A DNA stretch of 16,058 nucleotides from an uncultured Collinsella sp. (GTDB lineage Bacteria; Actinomycetota; Coriobacteriia; Coriobacteriales; Coriobacteriaceae). A model generated the notes under the pieces. It ran no database searches and was not told the origin of the DNA. It was given only the letters and a program-made list of their open reading frames with translations. The DNA lies in NCBI GenBank assembly GCA_900544425.1, contig UQUX01000032.1, forward strand, positions 1 to 16,058, in the 5' to 3' direction. The stretch's first letter is position 1; every line of letters begins with the position of its first letter. The position numbers and the translations under genes were made by a program. Of the stretch, positions 13,097 to 16,058 are shown in pieces.

Positions 13097-14203
13097 ATGA
13101 CCATGTTCGCCCGCGATCTTTCCGTCGCGCACTACCGCAGCTTCGATAGCTATCGCCTTGCCCTAGACGACGGCGTGACGATACTTGCGGGACCCAACGC
13201 GGCGGGAAAGACCAATCTCATAGAGGCGCTGCAGCTGCTGACGAGCGGCGCCTCGTTTAGGCATCCGACCGCAGCCGAGCTCGTTCATGACGGCGTGGGC
13301 TCGTGCAGGGTCGAGCTGAGGCTCGAGGGCGACGGCCGCGTGCTTGATATGGGATTGAGCGCGGAGGACGGTAAGCGCTCGTTTAGCCGCAACGGCAAGA
13401 GATGCTCTGCCGCCGGTGTGCGCGGGGTTCTGCCGAGCGTGCTGTTTTGCCCCGACCATCTGGACATGGTTAAGCGGGGCGCCAGTGTGCGCCGCGCCGC
13501 CCTCGATGACTTTGGCATGCAACTGAGCGCACGCTATGCCGATCTTGCGAGCGCCTATGGGCGCTGCGTGACCCAGCGCAACGCCTTGCTCAAGGAGACC
13601 TGGTGCTGCCGTGAGATGCTCGGCGCGTGGAACGATTCGATTGCCCGCGCGGGCGCGGCTCTGCTCGTGCACCGGTTGGCCCTGCTCGACCGGCTGGCGG
13701 GCCATGTGCGTACTGCCTACGGGCAAGTGGCGTCCGGTGAAGCCGCCAACGTGTCCTATGCGTCCACGCTGGGGGATTTGCCCCAGGTCGAGGATCGCGA
13801 AGAGCTGAAGGGCTGGGCGTACGAGCGCATGCTGGCCGCCCTTGATGAGCACGCCGGCGAGGAAATTCGCCGCGGCGTGACGTTGGTGGGGCCGCATCGC
13901 GACGAGATTGAATTTACCGTGGCGGGTCGCTCCGCTCGTTCATTTGCCAGCCAAGGACAGCAGCGAACGTTGGTACTGTCCTGGAAGGTGGCCGAGGTGG
14001 CCGTGGCTCGCGATGTCCTGGGCACCGCCCCACTGCTGCTTTTGGACGACGTGATGAGCGAACTCGACGGCGAACGCCGCGGTGCTTTCCTGCGGCTGAT
14101 CGGCGATGATATCCAGACGGTCATAACCACGACCAACCTGGGGTACTTTACCGATGACCTGCTTGATCGAGCCAAGGTGGTGAGCATGGGTGAGACGTGC
14201 TAA
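13097..14203 (+). CDS. recF: DNA replication and repair protein RecF
   Basis: A 368-residue SMC-like ATPase that helps load RecA at single-strand gaps. Walker A is AGPNAAGKTN (K38). A family GPHRDE motif lies at 265-270, the ABC signature is SQGQQRTL (285-292), and Walker B is LLLLDD (313-318) followed by VMSELD. The start at ATG 13097 is 9 bases after the dnaN stop. No strong ribosome site is seen, so coupling to dnaN is likely. ATG 13103 is an alternative start. It overlaps the next gene by 14 bases. Confidence 0.95.
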   Translation: MTMFARDLSVAHYRSFDSYRLALDDGVTILAGPNAAGKTNLIEALQLLTSGASFRHPTAAELVHDGVGSCRVELRLEGDGRVLDMGLSAEDGKRSFSRNGKRCSAAGVRGVLPSVLFCPDHLDMVKRGASVRRAALDDFGMQLSARYADLASAYGRCVTQRNALLKETWCCREMLGAWNDSIARAGAALLVHRLALLDRLAGHVRTAYGQVASGEAANVSYASTLGDLPQVEDREELKGWAYERMLAALDEHAGEEIRRGVTLVGPHRDEIEFTVAGRSARSFASQGQQRTLVLSWKVAEVAVARDVLGTAPLLLLDDVMSELDGERRGAFLRLIGDDIQTVITTTNLGYFTDDLLDRAKVVSMGETC

Positions 14204-14753
14204 TTACGAGCGCGAGAGCGAAACGGTCGCCTTCAGTGGCTTTTTGAACGCAGAGCGCCAGCGCATCCTGGCGGCTGCGACCCCTGAGCGCCGTGCGCAG
14301 ATGGAGGCCGCCGAGGAGTCGCGCGCGGTCTATCGCGCGTGGAACGCGGTGTGCTCGGGCACGCGCGAGGGGCGGCATGTGACGGGCCTGCGCTACCTGC
14401 CCGAGTCCAATGAGCTGCTGGTATATCTCGACTCGCCCTCGTGGACGCAGGAAATGACGTTGTTGCGCGAGATCATCCGCGCGCGCATGGAGCGCGCCGG
14501 TGCGCATGTGGATGGCCTGGTGTTCAAAACCACCGCGCCCGGTCACACGCCGCCCGCCGCCAAGGAGCGCCTTCGCCCAGCGGCGACCGAGCGCCCGCCG
14601 GCCCCACACGCCGACCTCAGCGATGCCGAGCGCACCGAGATTGAGCGCCAAGTGGCGCCCATCGAAGACCAAAAACTGCGCGAGGCCCTCGAGAACGCCA
14701 TGAGAGCCAGTGCCGAGTGGGCCAAGGGCGTGCAAAGCAAAAAAGAGCCTTAA
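14190..14753 (+). CDS. dciA: DciA-like DUF721 protein
   Basis: A 187-residue protein of the DUF721/DciA family, whose characterised members help load the replicative helicase DnaB in bacteria lacking DnaC or DnaI. The domain is residues about 45-110: YRAWNAVCSG, then a strand with ESNELLVYLDSPSWTQEMTLL, which matches the family pattern of a Trp-containing start and an SxxWxxEL-type segment. A Pro/Ala-rich linker and a charged C-terminal helix follow. The start is GTG at 14190 inside the end of recF, with AAGGTGG upstream. The dnaA-dnaN-recF-DUF721-gyrB order is characteristic of Actinobacteria. Assignment rests on weak sequence similarity plus a strong positional argument. Confidence 0.85.
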   Translation: MRRANYERESETVAFSGFLNAERQRILAAATPERRAQMEAAEESRAVYRAWNAVCSGTREGRHVTGLRYLPESNELLVYLDSPSWTQEMTLLREIIRARMERAGAHVDGLVFKTTAPGHTPPAAKERLRPAATERPPAPHADLSDAERTEIERQVAPIEDQKLREALENAMRASAEWAKGVQSKKEP

Positions 14754-14779
14754 ATCGCATCTGGTGGCCTTGTAGAGCC

Positions 14780-14809
14780 AAATACCCTCGTTCCCGAGGG
14801 TATTTTTTT
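14780..14809 (+). terminator. Terminator between dciA and gyrB
   Basis: A perfect 11-bp stem (14780-14790 with 14795-14805, core TACCCTCG/CGAGGGTA) with loop TTCC is followed by T residues to 14809. It should end the dnaA-recF-dciA transcripts, so gyrB needs its own promoter in the following 50 bases, where I see no clear consensus. Confidence 0.9.
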
Positions 14810-14858
14810 ACGATAAACTAGTAAGGCTGTACACATTTTCTTGACTGAAGGAGGACGT

Positions 14859-16058
14859 GTGGCAAACGAAAACGATTACGATGGCGGCGAGATTAAGATT
14901 CTCGAAGGTCTCGAGGCCGTTCGTAAGCGCCCGGGCATGTATATCGGCTCGACGAGCGCCAGCGGTCTGCATCACCTGGTGTGGGAGATCGTTGACAACT
15001 CCGTCGACGAGGCCATGGCCGGTTTCTGCACCGAGATCCAGGTGACGGTCCACGCCGACAACTCCATCACGGTCGTCGACAACGGGCGCGGTATCCCCGT
15101 CGACGAGCACCCTGTTAAAAAGATCCCGACGCTCGAGGTCGTCATGACGATTTTGCACGCCGGCGGTAAGTTCGATAATTCGGCCTATAAGGTCTCGGGC
15201 GGCCTGCACGGCGTTGGCATCTCCGTCGTCAACGCACTGTCCAAGCGCGTGGTCGTTCAGGTTCGTCGCGACGGCAACACCTACGAGATGGAGTTCTCGC
15301 GCGGCAAGACCGTCAAGAAGATGGAGGTCGTGGACACCTCGGATTCGACGGGCACCACCGTCACCTTCTGGCCCGACGACGAGATCTTCGAGACCTGCAT
15401 TTACGATTTCGATACGCTGCACAACCGTCTGCAGGAGACGGCGTTCCTCAATAAGAACCTCAAAATCGTGCTGACTGACGAGCGCGAGTCTACTCCCCAC
15501 GTGGAGGAGTTTTGCTACGAGGGCGGCATCATCGACTTCGTCAAGTTCCTTAACGAGGGCAAGGACGTCCCCGAGGCCTTTAAGGAGCCTATCTACATCG
15601 AGGGCAAATCGGACCCGGACGCACCTGTGGCCAAGATGGGCGAGGTTGAGGTTTCCCTGCAGTGGAATAGCGGCTACGGCGAGAACGTCATGTCGTTTGC
15701 CAACGACATCTACACCCCCGAGGGCGGCATGCACCTTGAGGGCTTCCGCACCGCGCTCACCCGCGTGATCAACGACTATGCGCGCAAGCAGAACCTGCTC
15801 AAGGAAAAAGACGCCAATCTGACCGGCGACGATGTGCGCGAGGGCCTTTCGGCCGTTATCTCGGTCAAGCTGCCCGATCCGCAGTTTGAGGGCCAGACCA
15901 AGGCCAAGCTCGGCAGCTCCTATATGCGCGCGCTCACACTCAAGATTGTGACCGACGGCCTTGCCGATTACCTCGAGGAGCATCCCAAGCCCGCTCGCGA
16001 GATCGTCAAGAAGGCGCAACAGGCCTGCAAGGCGCGCAATGCCGCCCGCAAGGCGCGC
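14859..16058 (+). CDS. gyrB: DNA gyrase subunit B (cut by window edge)
   Basis: The first 400 codons of the ATPase subunit of gyrase, which introduces negative supercoils. The GHKL domain shows RKRPGMYIGST, the N box EIVDNSVDEA (E43, N47), G1 VVDNGRGIPVD (D74) and G2 GGLHGVGISVVNALS. The transducer domain reaches QFEGQTKAKLGSS with its conserved ATP-contacting Lys. The start is GTG at 14859 with GGAGG 4-5 bases upstream. The C-terminal TOPRIM part is beyond the window. ParE of topoisomerase IV is less likely because the gene sits in the dnaA-recF neighbourhood. Confidence 0.97.
   Translation, partial: MANENDYDGGEIKILEGLEAVRKRPGMYIGSTSASGLHHLVWEIVDNSVDEAMAGFCTEIQVTVHADNSITVVDNGRGIPVDEHPVKKIPTLEVVMTILHAGGKFDNSAYKVSGGLHGVGISVVNALSKRVVVQVRRDGNTYEMEFSRGKTVKKMEVVDTSDSTGTTVTFWPDDEIFETCIYDFDTLHNRLQETAFLNKNLKIVLTDERESTPHVEEFCYEGGIIDFVKFLNEGKDVPEAFKEPIYIEGKSDPDAPVAKMGEVEVSLQWNSGYGENVMSFANDIYTPEGGMHLEGFRTALTRVINDYARKQNLLKEKDANLTGDDVREGLSAVISVKLPDPQFEGQTKAKLGSSYMRALTLKIVTDGLADYLEEHPKPAREIVKKAQQACKARNAARKAR

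Noticed and set aside
14808..16019. 403-residue open frame antisense to gyrB
   Set aside because: Shadow of gyrB, with the terminator upstream of gyrB within its end; no motifs.
1..16058. Mobile elements, tRNA or rRNA genes
   Set aside because: No transposase, integrase, terminal repeats, tRNA cloverleaf or rRNA sequence was recognised; all long stretches are accounted for by core genes.

Overview
This window is the replication-origin region of a bacterial chromosome, most likely from a Coriobacteriia actinobacterium of the Collinsella type. The basis for that guess is: the order rpmH-rnpA-yidD-yidC-jag-rsmG-parA-parB on one strand facing dnaA-dnaN-recF-dciA(DUF721)-gyrB on the other, a fairly GC-rich composition, a short YidC without the large periplasmic domain, and a DnaA with a very long low-complexity domain II. 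The genus is inference; the origin context is read directly from the genes.

Layout, left to right. (1) 1-1930, minus strand: a partial DinG-type exonuclease/helicase overlapping the 3' end of ddl (D-Ala-D-Ala ligase). (2) 2016-3068, plus strand: rlmN, transcribed away from ddl. (3) 3071-3267: convergent zone with two strong inverted repeats acting as terminators, a parS-like site and a 12-bp palindrome. (4) 3268-8307, minus strand: a small membrane protein, parB, parA, three evenly spaced parS sites, rsmG, a terminator, jag/khpB, yidC, yidD, rnpA and rpmH. Several neighbours overlap by a few bases. (5) 8308-8652: divergent intergenic region with the rpmH promoter and DnaA-box-like repeats. 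It is the first candidate origin half. (6) 8653-14753, plus strand: an uncharacterised GHKL ATPase with a winged-helix C-terminus, then dnaA, the dnaA-dnaN intergenic region (second candidate origin half, with an AT-rich stretch), dnaN, recF and dciA, closed by a strong terminator. (7) 14859-end, plus strand: gyrB, cut by the window edge.

How it works together. DnaA would bind boxes in the two intergenic regions and open the DNA. DciA would help deliver the replicative helicase, DnaN is the sliding clamp, RecF acts at damaged forks and GyrB removes supercoils. ParB loads at parS, spreads, and is moved by ParA so that new origins segregate. The minus-strand genes provide ribosome assembly (L34, RsmG), tRNA processing (RnpA) and membrane protein insertion (YidC, YidD, KhpB).

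The most unusual element is the 450-residue gene at 8653-10005. It has a complete GHKL ATP-binding fold without a histidine-kinase phosphoacceptor domain, a Q/P/M/Y-rich linker of about 170 residues and a C-terminal winged helix. It lies 15 bp upstream of dnaA and between the two candidate origin halves. Also notable are three perfect parS sites with an exact 39-bp period, parS-like sites after rlmN and inside dnaA, shared origin repeats based on TTTTCAACA rather than the classical TTATCCACA, and a 13-mer palindromic repeat that brackets the jag-to-parB block.
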